From positions 1-57,662 of the forward strand of contig NZ_SWCN01000029.1 in NCBI RefSeq assembly GCF_005116575.1: a stretch of DNA of 57,662 nt. Direction: 5' to 3'. Below, one piece after another: positions 16,505 through 26,648 of this stretch. Position 1 is the first letter of the stretch, and every line of letters begins with the position of its first letter. Under the pieces are notes generated by a model, which saw only the letters and a list, made by a program, of their open reading frames with translations, was not told the origin of the DNA and searched no databases. This DNA is from Desulforhopalus sp. IMCC35007 (GTDB taxonomy: Bacteria > Desulfobacterota > Desulfobulbia > Desulfobulbales > Desulfocapsaceae). The translations under genes were made by a program, and so were the position numbers.

Positions 16505-19500
16505 ATGACAATAACTCATAGAGAACACAGTATCGCATCGTTGCTTTCCGGTGTGCCTTGTACTGGGATGCTGAATACCGATGCACAAAAAAATAGTGCA
16601 GTACGTGTTAACGGGATTACTTCTGATTCAAGGCAGGTTAGGCCTGGTTTCCTGTTTGTTGCCCTGCAAGGGTCTGGCGCGGATGGACATAGTTTTATCA
16701 ACAGCGCTATTGGTGGTGGTGCCAGAGTCGTCCTTGGGGTAACAGGTCGTTTAGAAGAAGCTTCACGTTCATATCCGGAAGTCATCTTTCTCGAGGTTGA
16801 GAACAGCCACAAGGCGTATGCCAGTATTGCTGCCAATTTTTTTGACAAGCCTGCGACAAAACTCACATTCGCCGCGGTGACAGGGACTAACGGTAAAACC
16901 ACTGTTACCTACATCGTTGAAGATATACTCAAAGAGGCCGGGAAAAGTGTCGGTGTTATCGGTACAGTCAACAACCGATATACTACCTCGGGTGGGCTGA
17001 CGACTATTCTACCAACCCGTTTCACAACCCCGGAACCTTTTCTTCTGCAACAGCTTCTCGCAGAAATGGTTGACGCAGGCATTGAAAATGTGGTTATGGA
17101 GGTTTCCTCCCATGCCCTAGCCCAGGCTAGGGTGGGAACCCTGAAATTCAGAGCCGCCGCTTTCACCAACCTTTCAAGGGATCATCTGGACTACCACAGG
17201 AATATGGCTGAGTATTTTCAGGCAAAAATGCTTCTGTTCAGGCAACACCTGGAGGCTGAAGCGACGGCGGTCATTCCTGCAATAGTGCATGAAGGTGAGG
17301 TGGCTGAAATGGTTACACAGCTTCATCAGTGCTGTGTAGATTTGGGCATAGATGTCATCCGCTGGGGAACTGCGGAAACTGCAGAAATCAGATTACTGTC
17401 TCACCATTCATCACTGGAAGAAACGACGCTCCATCTGGATATCTTTGGGGATACGGTCTCGGTCAATACCCGGCTTGTTGGATACTATAATATCGAAAAT
17501 ATTATGGTCGCCATGGGGCTGTGCCGCGCTCTGGGAGTGGCTGATAAGGTAATGTGTTCAGCTGTAGCCAAAACTGCCGGGGCACCGGGCCGTCTGCAGC
17601 GTATATTTACAAAATCGTGGGGAATTGCGGGGCCGACAGTTTTTGTGGATTATGCACATACGCCGGATGCACTGGAAAAGGTTCTGTCCACAGCAAAGGA
17701 GCTGCCTCATAAGGAGCTTTACGGGGTTTTTGGTTGCGGTGGAGACCGGGATAAAGGAAAACGGCCTTTGATGGGAGCCATTGGTGCTGGAACCTGTGAT
17801 GTCTCAATTATAACGGATGATAATCCGAGAACTGAAGACCCTGATTTTATAGTAAGTCAGGTTCTGGAAGGCGTGAGGTCTGCAGGCAGCGTAATACGTC
17901 CGGTTGACTGGCTTATGACGAGAACTGAAAATGAAAGCGGCTGTGTGGTGATACGTGACAGACATAAGGCTATTGAAACCGCTGTAAGAACAGCGACTGC
18001 AGGTGATATTGTGGTTATTGCCGGAAAAGGGCATGAGCCGTACCAACTGACCATTAAAGGGAAAAAGTATTTTGATGACAGTATGCAGGCAAAAGATGCT
18101 CTGTTTTCCTGGACTGTACCCCATATCTTAGATGCTGTTTCGGGTAAATGTTTCTCGGGGACGAAGAGTGATCGCCTCCTTGGTCCGGTGGTGACAGACA
18201 GTCGGTTGAAAACCACAAAAGGTATCTTTGTGGCACTTCAGGGGGATAATCATGACGCTCATGATTACGCCAGCCAGGCTGCCAATAATGGTGCACAATG
18301 TCTTATCCTCAATCATCCGGTACTTGACGAAAACTCCGAAATCACGCAGATTATAGTCACTGATACCCTGAAAGCCTTGGGAGATTTAGCCGCTTACCGA
18401 AGAAAAAGAGTCGTATCGGAGAACAATCTACCGGTAATCGGTCTTACCGGCAGTTGTGGCAAAACCACTGTAAAAGAAATGATTGCCGCAATTCTCAAGC
18501 GTAGATATCCTGAGGGCGAAAACTACCCGGAAAATTGTGTATTGAAAACCGAAGGAAATTTCAATAACCTGATCGGTTTGCCTCTTTCACTTTTACCGCT
18601 CAGTGTGAATCACAGGGCTGCAGTGCTTGAAATGGGAATGAATGTGCCGGGAGAAATCAAAAGACTGGCTCAAATAGCGGATCCGGATATCAGCTGTATC
18701 ACCAATATCCATGGAGCGCATCTCTTGGGTCTTCACTCCATAGAAGGAGTGGCTGACGCCAAAGAGGAACTTTTTCAGGCAACAAAAGAAACCGGTACAC
18801 TTATCGTAAATCTGGATGATACAAGAATCACAAAACGATCAGAGAAATACAGACAAAAGAAAATTACCTTTGGTGTTCGATGCCTGGTTGAAGGCCTTGT
18901 GCCGGATGTATATGCTTCTGATATCCGCTTGATTGATGGAGGTGCACTGACTTTCACCCTGCACTGCCATGACCTGCAAAAGGAGATACATCTTTATATT
19001 GCGGGTACGCACAATGTCATCAATGCACTCTGTGCCACAGCGACTGCCATTGCTGCGGGCTGCTCAATAGATGAGATTGCCCTTGGTCTTGCCGATTTTC
19101 GAGCCCCTGATAAGCGCATGCAACTTGTGGCTTCAAAGTTTGGTTTTCAAATTCTCAATGATACCTATAACGCCAACCCCTCTTCAATGGAGGCAGGCTT
19201 GCGAGCCCTTGTACAGATTGGCTCAGGCAAAAAGATCGCAGTGATCGGTGATATGCTCGAGTTAGGTGATGAATCGGCAAAGGCGCATTACCAGATTGGC
19301 AAGTGCGCTGCAGATTTAGGATTGGACTTTGTTGTTTTTTGTGGGGAATGGGGAGAAGAAATAGTAAAAGGAATGACAGAAAACGGTGGGGCTAGAAATT
19401 TGATTCTGAGCGTAAAAGACAAGAGCGAGGTTGAAAAATATCTTCATGGCCTCATCGCAGCAAAACAGTTGGGCGATGGCGATCTTGTCCTCTTTAAGGC

Positions 19501-19549
19501 ATCCCGTGGACTACGTTTTGAAACCATGGTCGATACATTTAAACAGTGA
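16505..19549 (+). CDS. murE-murF: MurE-MurF fusion protein
   Basis: 1014 aa carrying two consecutive Mur ligases in one chain. MurE occupies about residues 1-530: ATP loop VTGTNGKTTVTY (about 124-135) and the DNPR motif near 438 that in MurE accompanies meso-diaminopimelate as substrate. MurF occupies about 533-1014: substrate domain DSRLKTTKGIFVALQGDN, ATP loop LTGSCGKTTVKEM (about 647) and LNDTYNANPSSMEAGL. There is no stop or frameshift at the joint (near nucleotide 18100). Together they would add meso-DAP and then D-Ala-D-Ala to the UDP-MurNAc peptide. MurE-MurF fusions are known in a few bacteria. A GGTAGAG-like sequence before the ATG may act as the ribosome-binding site. Confidence 0.95.
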   Translation: MTITHREHSIASLLSGVPCTGMLNTDAQKNSAVRVNGITSDSRQVRPGFLFVALQGSGADGHSFINSAIGGGARVVLGVTGRLEEASRSYPEVIFLEVENSHKAYASIAANFFDKPATKLTFAAVTGTNGKTTVTYIVEDILKEAGKSVGVIGTVNNRYTTSGGLTTILPTRFTTPEPFLLQQLLAEMVDAGIENVVMEVSSHALAQARVGTLKFRAAAFTNLSRDHLDYHRNMAEYFQAKMLLFRQHLEAEATAVIPAIVHEGEVAEMVTQLHQCCVDLGIDVIRWGTAETAEIRLLSHHSSLEETTLHLDIFGDTVSVNTRLVGYYNIENIMVAMGLCRALGVADKVMCSAVAKTAGAPGRLQRIFTKSWGIAGPTVFVDYAHTPDALEKVLSTAKELPHKELYGVFGCGGDRDKGKRPLMGAIGAGTCDVSIITDDNPRTEDPDFIVSQVLEGVRSAGSVIRPVDWLMTRTENESGCVVIRDRHKAIETAVRTATAGDIVVIAGKGHEPYQLTIKGKKYFDDSMQAKDALFSWTVPHILDAVSGKCFSGTKSDRLLGPVVTDSRLKTTKGIFVALQGDNHDAHDYASQAANNGAQCLILNHPVLDENSEITQIIVTDTLKALGDLAAYRRKRVVSENNLPVIGLTGSCGKTTVKEMIAAILKRRYPEGENYPENCVLKTEGNFNNLIGLPLSLLPLSVNHRAAVLEMGMNVPGEIKRLAQIADPDISCITNIHGAHLLGLHSIEGVADAKEELFQATKETGTLIVNLDDTRITKRSEKYRQKKITFGVRCLVEGLVPDVYASDIRLIDGGALTFTLHCHDLQKEIHLYIAGTHNVINALCATATAIAAGCSIDEIALGLADFRAPDKRMQLVASKFGFQILNDTYNANPSSMEAGLRALVQIGSGKKIAVIGDMLELGDESAKAHYQIGKCAADLGLDFVVFCGEWGEEIVKGMTENGGARNLILSVKDKSEVEKYLHGLIAAKQLGDGDLVLFKASRGLRFETMVDTFKQ

Positions 19550-19639
19550 GACGCTTCTCCATGGCGCAATCTTCACTGTCGTAGAAAAATCTCCGAGGTA
19601 TACCCTCTGGGAGTTAAAAAACAGGTATGAAATCAAACT

Positions 19640-20719
19640 ATGTTGTATCATCTTCTCTATCCATTGCATACAAGCTTTAGTGGCTTCAATGTCTTTCGCT
19701 ACATAACCCTGCGGACCATTGGTGGAGCCGTGACGGCTTTTATCATAATGCTTTTGCTCGGACCCATATTTATCCGTACCATGCGCCATTTCCAGATTGG
19801 TCAGGTTGTGCGTGATGATGGGCCGGCAACACATCTGGCCAAGCAGGGAGTGCCTACCATGGGAGGGCTACTCATTCTGGCGGCCATAACCGTAGGGACG
19901 GTTCTCTGGGCAAGGCTTGATAACCCTCTTGTCTGGTTGAGCCTCTTTGTCACCCTGTTTTATGGTTGTATTGGTTCAATTGATGACCTGAAAAAGATTA
20001 CAAAGAAAAGTTCGGCTGGATTAAGCGCCAGGGGAAAACTGATCCTGCAGATTGCCGGAGCCTCTGTGGTAGGACTTTTTATCTATATACATCCAGGTTT
20101 TGATGGCCACTTGAGTCTTCCTTTTCTTAAAAATTTCAGACCTGACCTTGGGGTGTTCTATGTGGTTTTTGCTGTTATTGTAATTGTCGGCGCCTCAAAT
20201 GCGGTAAATCTCACAGACGGGCTTGACGGCCTGGCAGCAGGCCCCACTATCGTCACCACGGCGGTCTATCTGATGTTTTCTTATCTTGCCGGAAATATGG
20301 TACTTTCTGATTATCTACAGTTGCCATACGTGGCGGGCAGTGGAGAGCTGGCAATATTTTGCGGCACAATCTTTGGTGCCTGCCTTGGGTTTTTATGGTT
20401 CAATGCCTTTCCAGCCCAGATGTTTATGGGAGACGTCGGTTCCCTGGCTCTTGGCGGTGCTTTAGGTGCTATTGCCATCATTATCAAGCAGGAATTTCTC
20501 CTTGCCATAGTTGGAGGTGTTTTTGTGATGGAGGCGATATCTGTTATTTTGCAGGTTGGTTATTTTAAGTGGACAAAAGGGAAGCGAATATTTTTAATGG
20601 CACCTTTTCATCATCACTATGAGAAAAAGGGCTGGCATGAATCCAAGGTTGTGGTCAGATTTTGGATTGTTTCTATAATTCTGGGGCTTCTGGCTCTGGC
20701 GACATTGAAGTTACGTTGA
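19640..20719 (+). CDS. mraY: phospho-MurNAc-pentapeptide transferase MraY
   Basis: 359 aa polytopic membrane enzyme with about ten membrane helices. It transfers phospho-MurNAc-pentapeptide to undecaprenyl phosphate, forming lipid I. Hallmarks: N-terminus MLYHLLYPLHTSFSGFNVFR, GVPTMGGLLIL, the Asp pair in GSIDDLKKITKKSSAG, NAVNLTDGLDGLAAGP, FMGDVGSLALGG and the His motif FHHHYEKKGW. The length is as expected. Ninety bases separate it from murE-murF. Its TGA shares one base with the murD ATG. Confidence 0.97.
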   Translation: MLYHLLYPLHTSFSGFNVFRYITLRTIGGAVTAFIIMLLLGPIFIRTMRHFQIGQVVRDDGPATHLAKQGVPTMGGLLILAAITVGTVLWARLDNPLVWLSLFVTLFYGCIGSIDDLKKITKKSSAGLSARGKLILQIAGASVVGLFIYIHPGFDGHLSLPFLKNFRPDLGVFYVVFAVIVIVGASNAVNLTDGLDGLAAGPTIVTTAVYLMFSYLAGNMVLSDYLQLPYVAGSGELAIFCGTIFGACLGFLWFNAFPAQMFMGDVGSLALGGALGAIAIIIKQEFLLAIVGGVFVMEAISVILQVGYFKWTKGKRIFLMAPFHHHYEKKGWHESKVVVRFWIVSIILGLLALATLKLR

Positions 20720-22104
20720 TGGCAGATAAAGAACTCATATATCCTGGGCAATCTGTTTGTATCCTCGGTCTTGGAGTTACCGGCAAAGCCGCTGTCAGAT
20801 ACTGTCTGGCAAGAGGGGCTAAGGTTAGAGTCTCTGATGCAAGGTCTGAGGAGCGTTTTTTGCTGGATGAGAGCCAGTTTATACAGGAACATGCGCTGGA
20901 ATGGGAGGCTGGGGGGCACAGTTTCGACTTCATTGTACAGAGTAAGGTGCTGTTGCCAAGTCCTGGGGTGGACCTGAGAGGACCGTTATATGCATCCCTT
21001 CGACAGGTCGGAGTGGTAATCGCGGGAGAACTTGCCGTTGTCGCTCATGAGTTTAATGTTCCCGTGGTGGCTGTTACGGGTACCAATGGAAAAACCACAG
21101 TCACCACTCTCATAGGAGAAGTCCTTGCCGCAAATGGCAAGAAGGTTTTTGTCGGAGGAAATATAGGTACACCACTGTATGAATATTGTCTTGCCAGTGA
21201 TTCCTATGATGTTGTTGTTGTTGAAGTATCAAGTTTTCAGCTCGAAGCCTCAGGCGACTTTGCCCCGGATATAGCAATCCTGCTCAATGTTACACCAGAT
21301 CATCTTGACCGTCACGAATCCATGGCAGGTTACATTGCCGCAAAAGAGATGGTATTTTCAAAGCAGTCGGTGGGGCAGCTTGCGGTTATAAATGGAGATG
21401 ATCCGTACTGCGGACAGGTTGTTGTCCCTAAAGGTGTAAAGGTGGAGCGGTTCAGTACCTCTGATGATTGCTCACTGCAAATCACCGATAGGATGTTCAG
21501 GCTTGCAACAGATACTGGAAACCGAGAAGATTTTCTCTATGAATTTGCAGATTCAGGAGGCTTTGCCGCTTATAATTTTGCGGCTGCATTTCTGGCTCTG
21601 AGGCGATTGGGACTGACCCAACCACAAATTGACAAAGGTTTTCGGTTATTTCGCACTCTGCCACACCGTCTTGAGTTTGTCGCAAAGCATCGCGAGGTGT
21701 CCTTTGTCAATGATTCCAAAGCCACTAATACCGGCGCCGTTGTTGGAGCATTGGAGAAAATGCCCCAGGGTGTGGTTCTTATTGCAGGGGGGCGTGGTAA
21801 AGGTGATGATTACCGTCTTTTAAGAAAAAGTGTTGCGGAAAAAGTGCATACCGTGGTCCTCATAGGGGAAACGGCGGAAGAAATACGAGAGAGCCTTGCT
21901 GACGTCACGGTATGTCTGCAGGCGAAAACAATGGAAGAGGCCGTGAGCAAGGCTTTTGCTGCTGCTGCTGCCGGAGAAACGGTGTTACTTTCTCCGGCAT
22001 GTGCAAGTTTTGACATGTTTAACAGTTATGGTCACAGAGGTAATGTTTTTAAGGCCGCAGTGCAGGAACTTAACAGTCAGAGACAAATGCATGGAGGTTG
22101 CTGA
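20719..22104 (+). CDS. murD: UDP-MurNAc-L-alanine:D-glutamate ligase MurD
   Basis: 461 aa from ATG 20719, which overlaps the mraY stop by one base and gives the normal N-terminus MADKELIYPGQSVCILGLGV; a longer reading frame begins inside mraY and is not needed. The Rossmann-like N-domain is CILGLGVTGKAAVRY, the ATP loop VTGTNGKTTVTTLIGEV (about residues 121-137), with LNVTPDHLDRH and FVNDSKATNTGAV typical of MurD. Adds D-Glu to UDP-MurNAc-L-Ala in the cytosol. In most dcw clusters ftsW follows; here murG follows after a single base. Confidence 0.96.
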   Translation: MADKELIYPGQSVCILGLGVTGKAAVRYCLARGAKVRVSDARSEERFLLDESQFIQEHALEWEAGGHSFDFIVQSKVLLPSPGVDLRGPLYASLRQVGVVIAGELAVVAHEFNVPVVAVTGTNGKTTVTTLIGEVLAANGKKVFVGGNIGTPLYEYCLASDSYDVVVVEVSSFQLEASGDFAPDIAILLNVTPDHLDRHESMAGYIAAKEMVFSKQSVGQLAVINGDDPYCGQVVVPKGVKVERFSTSDDCSLQITDRMFRLATDTGNREDFLYEFADSGGFAAYNFAAAFLALRRLGLTQPQIDKGFRLFRTLPHRLEFVAKHREVSFVNDSKATNTGAVVGALEKMPQGVVLIAGGRGKGDDYRLLRKSVAEKVHTVVLIGETAEEIRESLADVTVCLQAKTMEEAVSKAFAAAAAGETVLLSPACASFDMFNSYGHRGNVFKAAVQELNSQRQMHGGC

Positions 22105-22105
22105 G

Positions 22106-23215
22106 TTGACCAGAGGAAACAATATACGTCTCCTGCTGACTGGTGGAGGAACAGGAGGCCATCTTTTTCCTGCAGTGGCGACGGCCCAGGAGTTTCAAAA
22201 GCAGTTCCCTGGGACAACGGTGCTTTTTGTCGGAACCAAGAGAAAAGTTGATACAGCCTCTCTTCTGAACTATGGTTACGAGAGTAAGACCATTGATTGT
22301 CACGGGGTGAAGGGCAAAAATATTGTTCAGCTGATCAAAGCCATCGTAACCCTTCCAAGGGCATATCTGCAGGCATTGCGAATTATCAAGGAGTTCAGAC
22401 CGGACGTAATCTTAGGTGTCGGTGGTTATGTGACGGGGCCGGTCGTTTCCGCTGGAAAATCCATGGGGATTCCCGCTGTGATCCACGAACAAAATTCTGT
22501 ACCCGGTCTTGCCAATAGAAAACTCGGGGCAATCGTCAATAAAATCTGTCTATCGCTACCTGGAAGCGGTGATCATTTTGATCAGGGCAAAATAGTCTAT
22601 ACCGGAAATCCAGTTCGCTCCGATATCAGGGCTCTTGCAGGACAAAGGACTAAAGCTCGAGGAGAAAAACGGACCATTCTTATTCTCGGGGGAAGTCAGG
22701 GAGCAAAGGCTATTAACGAGATACTTCCTTCAGCTATTGCCTTACTTGGCGCAGAGCGTATAGGCTCTGTCAAAATTATCCACCAGGTCGGTGATAAAGA
22801 TGTGGATGGAGTAAGGGATGCTTACAAGGCTTGTGGTGTTGAAGCTGTCGTTGAACCTTTTTTCAGGAAGATGGAGCTTGTGTACAGCCAGGCTGATCTG
22901 GTGGTATCCAGGGCCGGGGCGACGACACTTGCAGAATTGTCTGTTCTAGGCAAACCTGCTATTTTAATACCGTACCCCTATGCGGCAGATAATCATCAGG
23001 AAAAAAACGGTCAATACTATGTTTTAGGAGGAGGCGCCCTGCAATTTCAACAGAAATCGCTCACTGCCAAAAAACTTGGAGATGTCGTGGCAGAGCTGTT
23101 GTTTGATGAGACAAAACTCATGAATATGTCCGCTGCAATGAAAAAATTATCGTTTCCGGATGCGCCTGAACGTATTGTCGCATGCTGTCTGGAGCAAATA
23201 AAGGGTCGCAGATAA
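22106..23215 (+). CDS. murG: lipid II synthase MurG (UDP-GlcNAc transferase)
   Basis: 369 aa from TTG 22106. This start is preferred because a full GGAGG lies at 22093-22097, eight bases upstream, and the gene then starts just after the murD stop; ATG 22091 in the same frame would overlap murD and lacks such a site. GT28-family glycosyltransferase that converts lipid I to lipid II on the inner membrane face. Motifs: [72 protein letters not shown] and [13 protein letters not shown]. The length is normal. Confidence 0.96.
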   Translation: MTRGNNIRLLLTGGGTGGHLFPAVATAQEFQKQFPGTTVLFVGTKRKVDTASLLNYGYESKTIDCHGVKGKNIVQLIKAIVTLPRAYLQALRIIKEFRPDVILGVGGYVTGPVVSAGKSMGIPAVIHEQNSVPGLANRKLGAIVNKICLSLPGSGDHFDQGKIVYTGNPVRSDIRALAGQRTKARGEKRTILILGGSQGAKAINEILPSAIALLGAERIGSVKIIHQVGDKDVDGVRDAYKACGVEAVVEPFFRKMELVYSQADLVVSRAGATTLAELSVLGKPAILIPYPYAADNHQEKNGQYYVLGGGALQFQQKSLTAKKLGDVVAELLFDETKLMNMSAAMKKLSFPDAPERIVACCLEQIKGRR

Positions 23216-24606
23216 TGTACCGGAAAAACAAACATATTCATTTTGTCGGGATTGGTGGTATCGGGATGAGCGGTATTGCAGAACTGCTGTTAAACCTGGG
23301 ATACACCGTATCCGGCTCTGATCTATACCTGTCACCGATTACCGATAAGCTCGTCAAGCTGGGCGGAACAGTTTTTAAAGGCCACGATGAAAGATGGGTT
23401 AAAGGTGCAAATGTTGTGGTGACCTCATCGGCCATCTCAAAGGATAATCCCGAGGTCGTTCAAGCCAATGCTGAGGCGATACCGGTTATCATGAGAGCTG
23501 AGATGCTTGCAGAGTTGATGCGTCTTAAAAAATATGGAATTGCGATAGCGGGCAGCCATGGTAAAACTTCAACGACATCCATGGTCAGCTCCATGCTTGC
23601 CTCAGCGGGTCTTGACCCGACCATAGTTATCGGTGGTAAAGTCGATGCCCTTGGGGGGAATGCAAAACTTGGCCAGGGTGAGTTTCTGGTTGCAGAAGCA
23701 GATGAAAGTGACGGATCATTTCTGAAACTCTCTCCCGTGGTAGAGGTTGTCACAAACATTGATCTGGAACATCTTGATTATTATAATGATATTGAACATA
23801 TAAAGGACACTTTTCTCCAGTTTATCGACAAGATTCCTTTTTACGGAGCGGCAATTCTTTGTCTCGATGATGTTAATATTGCGGATATTCTTCCGCAGAT
23901 CAAAAAAAGGACCCTGACCTATGGTTTAACGCCCCAGGCTGATATTTTTGCCGAAAAAATTATCTGGCGGGAAGGTCGGGTTCAGTTTGTTGTCAAAAAC
24001 AGTACAGGTGAGCTTGGTGAGCTGTCAATTACTCCTCCCGGCATTCATAATGTGTACAATGCACTTGCTGCAGTTTGTGTTGGACTGGAACTCGAGCTCG
24101 GTTTTGCTCAGATCAAAACAGGCCTTGAAGGTTTTGCTGGCGTCCAGCGAAGAATGGAGAAGAAAGGGGAGAAAAAAGGAATTACCGTCGTTGATGATTA
24201 CGGCCATCATCCTACGGAAATCAAAGCAACTCTCGACGCAATAAAGCAGGCATGGCCTGAAAAAAGACTCGTCGTCCTTTTTCAGCCCCATCGTTATTCG
24301 AGGACCAAAGCTTTGTTTAAGGACTTTCAAACCTGCTTTCACAAGGCAGATGTCCTGGTTATGTGTGATATCTATGCTGCTTCAGAGGCGCCCATTGAGG
24401 GGGTGTCCAGTGAGACGCTCCTCGAAGCCACCCGGCAACATGGGCAGCGGTATGCACACTATCTGGCTGATGTCGGAGCCATGGCACGCAATCTTTTGCC
24501 AATAATAAAAGAGGGGGATCTGGTGCTGAGCCTTGGAGCAGGCAATATTGTCAGGGTCGGGGAAGAACTCCTTGAACTCCTTGATGGACCTTTGGATGTA
24601 ATATGA
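23215..24606 (+). CDS. murC: UDP-MurNAc:L-alanine ligase MurC
   Basis: 463 aa from ATG 23215, which shares one base with the murG stop and gives [20 protein letters not shown], the usual MurC N-terminus; a longer in-frame start at 23182 lies inside murG. The ATP loop is [13 protein letters not shown] (about 111-123). Further MurC motifs: [36 protein letters not shown] and [12 protein letters not shown]. Adds L-Ala to UDP-MurNAc. It precedes murB with a four-base overlap. Confidence 0.97.
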   Translation: MYRKNKHIHFVGIGGIGMSGIAELLLNLGYTVSGSDLYLSPITDKLVKLGGTVFKGHDERWVKGANVVVTSSAISKDNPEVVQANAEAIPVIMRAEMLAELMRLKKYGIAIAGSHGKTSTTSMVSSMLASAGLDPTIVIGGKVDALGGNAKLGQGEFLVAEADESDGSFLKLSPVVEVVTNIDLEHLDYYNDIEHIKDTFLQFIDKIPFYGAAILCLDDVNIADILPQIKKRTLTYGLTPQADIFAEKIIWREGRVQFVVKNSTGELGELSITPPGIHNVYNALAAVCVGLELELGFAQIKTGLEGFAGVQRRMEKKGEKKGITVVDDYGHHPTEIKATLDAIKQAWPEKRLVVLFQPHRYSRTKALFKDFQTCFHKADVLVMCDIYAASEAPIEGVSSETLLEATRQHGQRYAHYLADVGAMARNLLPIIKEGDLVLSLGAGNIVRVGEELLELLDGPLDVI

Positions 24607-25529
24607 TAACTCCCGATCTTCGCAAAAGACTAGAAGACATCTCCTGCGGAGAGGTTCGGTTTGCCAGCAGGCTTGCACCATACACCTCCTTTGCCATAGG
24701 TGGCCCTGCAGACGCCCTGGTATCTGTTCAAAATAAAGAAATGCTCATCTCCCTGCTGGAATTATTGCGGGGGGCTTCTCTCCCCTGGAGAGTGATAGGT
24801 AAGGGAAGTAACCTGCTGGTGAGTGATGCTGGGTACCGTGGAGTAGTTATTGTATTAAAGGGGAGTTTTACCAGGATCGGCACGCCTGAGCAGATTGGAG
24901 AGGATATCTTCAGGTTGTCTGTCGGAGCAGGATGTAGTGTAACCAGACTCAATACACACTGTTGCAGGATGGGCCTGACGGGAGCGGAGTTCAGTTATGG
25001 AATTCCTGGAAGTTTGGGTGGTGCGGTTTTCATGAATGCTGGTGCCTGGGGCGGGGAGATGTCTCAGCTTGTGACAGATGTCGGCCTGGTCACCATAGAC
25101 GGTTACGAAAAACTTACCGCAGAATCCCTTGATTTTTGCTATAGAAAATGGCCAGGTTTTCAGTCCTATATTGGTCGGGCAGTTATAGTGGATGTGGGCC
25201 TCAAACTTCGGCCAGGTGATTCTGGGGCCATCAGAGAAAAACTTGATGACCTTTTGCAAAAAAGAAACCTACTCCATCCTCATAAGCATCCCAGTGGAGG
25301 GTCCTTTTTTAAAAATCCGGCTGGTGACAGTGCAGGAAGATTGATAGAAGCCTGTGGACTGAAAGGGAGAGCGGTTGGTGGTGCGATGGTTTCCGAAAAG
25401 CATGCAAATTTTATCATTAATACCAAGCAGGCAACGGCTGCGGATGTACTTCAACTTGCGGATATTGTGTCCCAGGAAGTGAAAAAACGTTTTGGTTTTA
25501 CTCTTGAGCCGGAAATACAGATCATCTAA
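24603..25529 (+). CDS. murB: UDP-N-acetylenolpyruvoylglucosamine reductase MurB
   Basis: 308 aa FAD enzyme that reduces UDP-GlcNAc-enolpyruvate to UDP-MurNAc. The FAD-binding motifs are [48 protein letters not shown]. The C-terminal substrate region has [11 protein letters not shown]-type spacing ([19 protein letters not shown]) with the catalytic Ser, and ends in LEPEIQII with the conserved Glu. The length and domain order fit type I MurB. The start overlaps the murC stop (ATGA). No ddl follows; the next gene is ftsQ after 114 bases, a gap with only a 21-codon reading frame of doubtful value. Confidence 0.96.
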   Translation: MITPDLRKRLEDISCGEVRFASRLAPYTSFAIGGPADALVSVQNKEMLISLLELLRGASLPWRVIGKGSNLLVSDAGYRGVVIVLKGSFTRIGTPEQIGEDIFRLSVGAGCSVTRLNTHCCRMGLTGAEFSYGIPGSLGGAVFMNAGAWGGEMSQLVTDVGLVTIDGYEKLTAESLDFCYRKWPGFQSYIGRAVIVDVGLKLRPGDSGAIREKLDDLLQKRNLLHPHKHPSGGSFFKNPAGDSAGRLIEACGLKGRAVGGAMVSEKHANFIINTKQATAADVLQLADIVSQEVKKRFGFTLEPEIQII

Positions 25530-25643
25530 ACTACCCAGCAGGAATTCAATCTGTAAGGTACTATAATGAACCAGAACTTGTTCCAAAGTGCCAGTTACGA
25601 TCAAGTCAAGACTGTCTCTGTTAAATTGTAACCGCGGATCGCT

Positions 25644-26639
25644 ATGAATATGTACGCTCGTATAAAACAGATTTTTGCAGCAACGCCAGGGAACAAAAGG
25701 AGTAAATACCAGGCGGGGGATATCTCCCTTCGGAATATACCCGGCAAAAGTAGAGAGTATGGAACTCCTAAAACCAGGCGGTCGAGTCTGCGGCGTTTTA
25801 TAAAAAGGAACGCTCCCGCAGAAAAAAACGTGTATTCATCCCGGGATGAGACGAAAAGTTATAAAAATCTTGTTCGACTGCTGGTCTTTGCAAGTATACT
25901 GATTGTTTTTGTTATTTCCGGGGGGACGGGGCGTATAGAAAAGAGGCTGCAGCGAATTGAATACTTTAAGGTTGCTGAAATCAGCATATCTGGGGAATCG
26001 GTTCTTTCCAGGGAAGAGTTGAGGTCGACCGCCGGGGTAATCGCTCATCAGACAAGTCTGATTGGCCTGGATACCAAAGAGTTAGAAAAAAAATTACTTG
26101 CAAACTCCTGGGTGGCGCAGGCAAAAGTTCGGCGTAACTGGCCTTCTGGAATTGTGATTGATGTCGTAGAAAATATTCCTCTTGCCATTCTTCACCAGAA
26201 GACCACGGAGGGGACAGAATTATTTTATATCGATAAGAGGGGCAGGTCTTTCCTCTCTGTAAACCCTGGCTCTAAGGTCGATTTTCCGGTGATCACGGGC
26301 TTGTCTGATATAGAAAAACAAGAAACTCGTGATGCGGCATTACAGGAGGTCCTTATCTTTTTAAACAAGGCAAGAAGAAATGATCCCCATCTTCCTGTTC
26401 AGTCATTGTCTGAGATTCACGTAACCAAGGAGGGTGAATTGGTTGTGTATCTTGTAGAATATCCGTTTCCAATTTTCTTTGGAAATGGTAACACTAAACG
26501 TAAGTATGGAAGACTTGTCGAGGTTCTTAAAGCACTGTATAAAAAAGAGAAAGGCAAGGATTTGATTTCAGAAGTTAAATATATTCAGATGGATTATCTG
26601 CAGGATAAAGTGCTTGTAGCACAAAGCGGTCAGGGTTGA
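25644..26639 (+). CDS. ftsQ: division protein FtsQ
   Basis: 331 aa bitopic protein. A long, very basic cytoplasmic N-terminus (about 1-75) precedes one membrane helix (LVRLLVFASILIVFVIS, about 76-92). A POTRA domain (FKVAEISISGESVLSREEL ... WVAQAKVRRNWPSGIVIDV, about 110-180) and a beta domain follow, with the FtsQ signature ENIPLAILHQ and FYIDKRGR. It links FtsL/FtsB to the upstream divisome. The cytoplasmic tail is long compared with E. coli FtsQ. Its place before ftsA-ftsZ is standard. Confidence 0.93.
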   Translation: MNMYARIKQIFAATPGNKRSKYQAGDISLRNIPGKSREYGTPKTRRSSLRRFIKRNAPAEKNVYSSRDETKSYKNLVRLLVFASILIVFVISGGTGRIEKRLQRIEYFKVAEISISGESVLSREELRSTAGVIAHQTSLIGLDTKELEKKLLANSWVAQAKVRRNWPSGIVIDVVENIPLAILHQKTTEGTELFYIDKRGRSFLSVNPGSKVDFPVITGLSDIEKQETRDAALQEVLIFLNKARRNDPHLPVQSLSEIHVTKEGELVVYLVEYPFPIFFGNGNTKRKYGRLVEVLKALYKKEKGKDLISEVKYIQMDYLQDKVLVAQSGQG

Positions 26640-26648
26640 GTAAAACGA

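Noticed and set aside
25566-25631. 21-codon reading frame before ftsQ
   Set aside because: Too short, no ribosome-binding site, no similarity; not a leader peptide with a visible attenuator.
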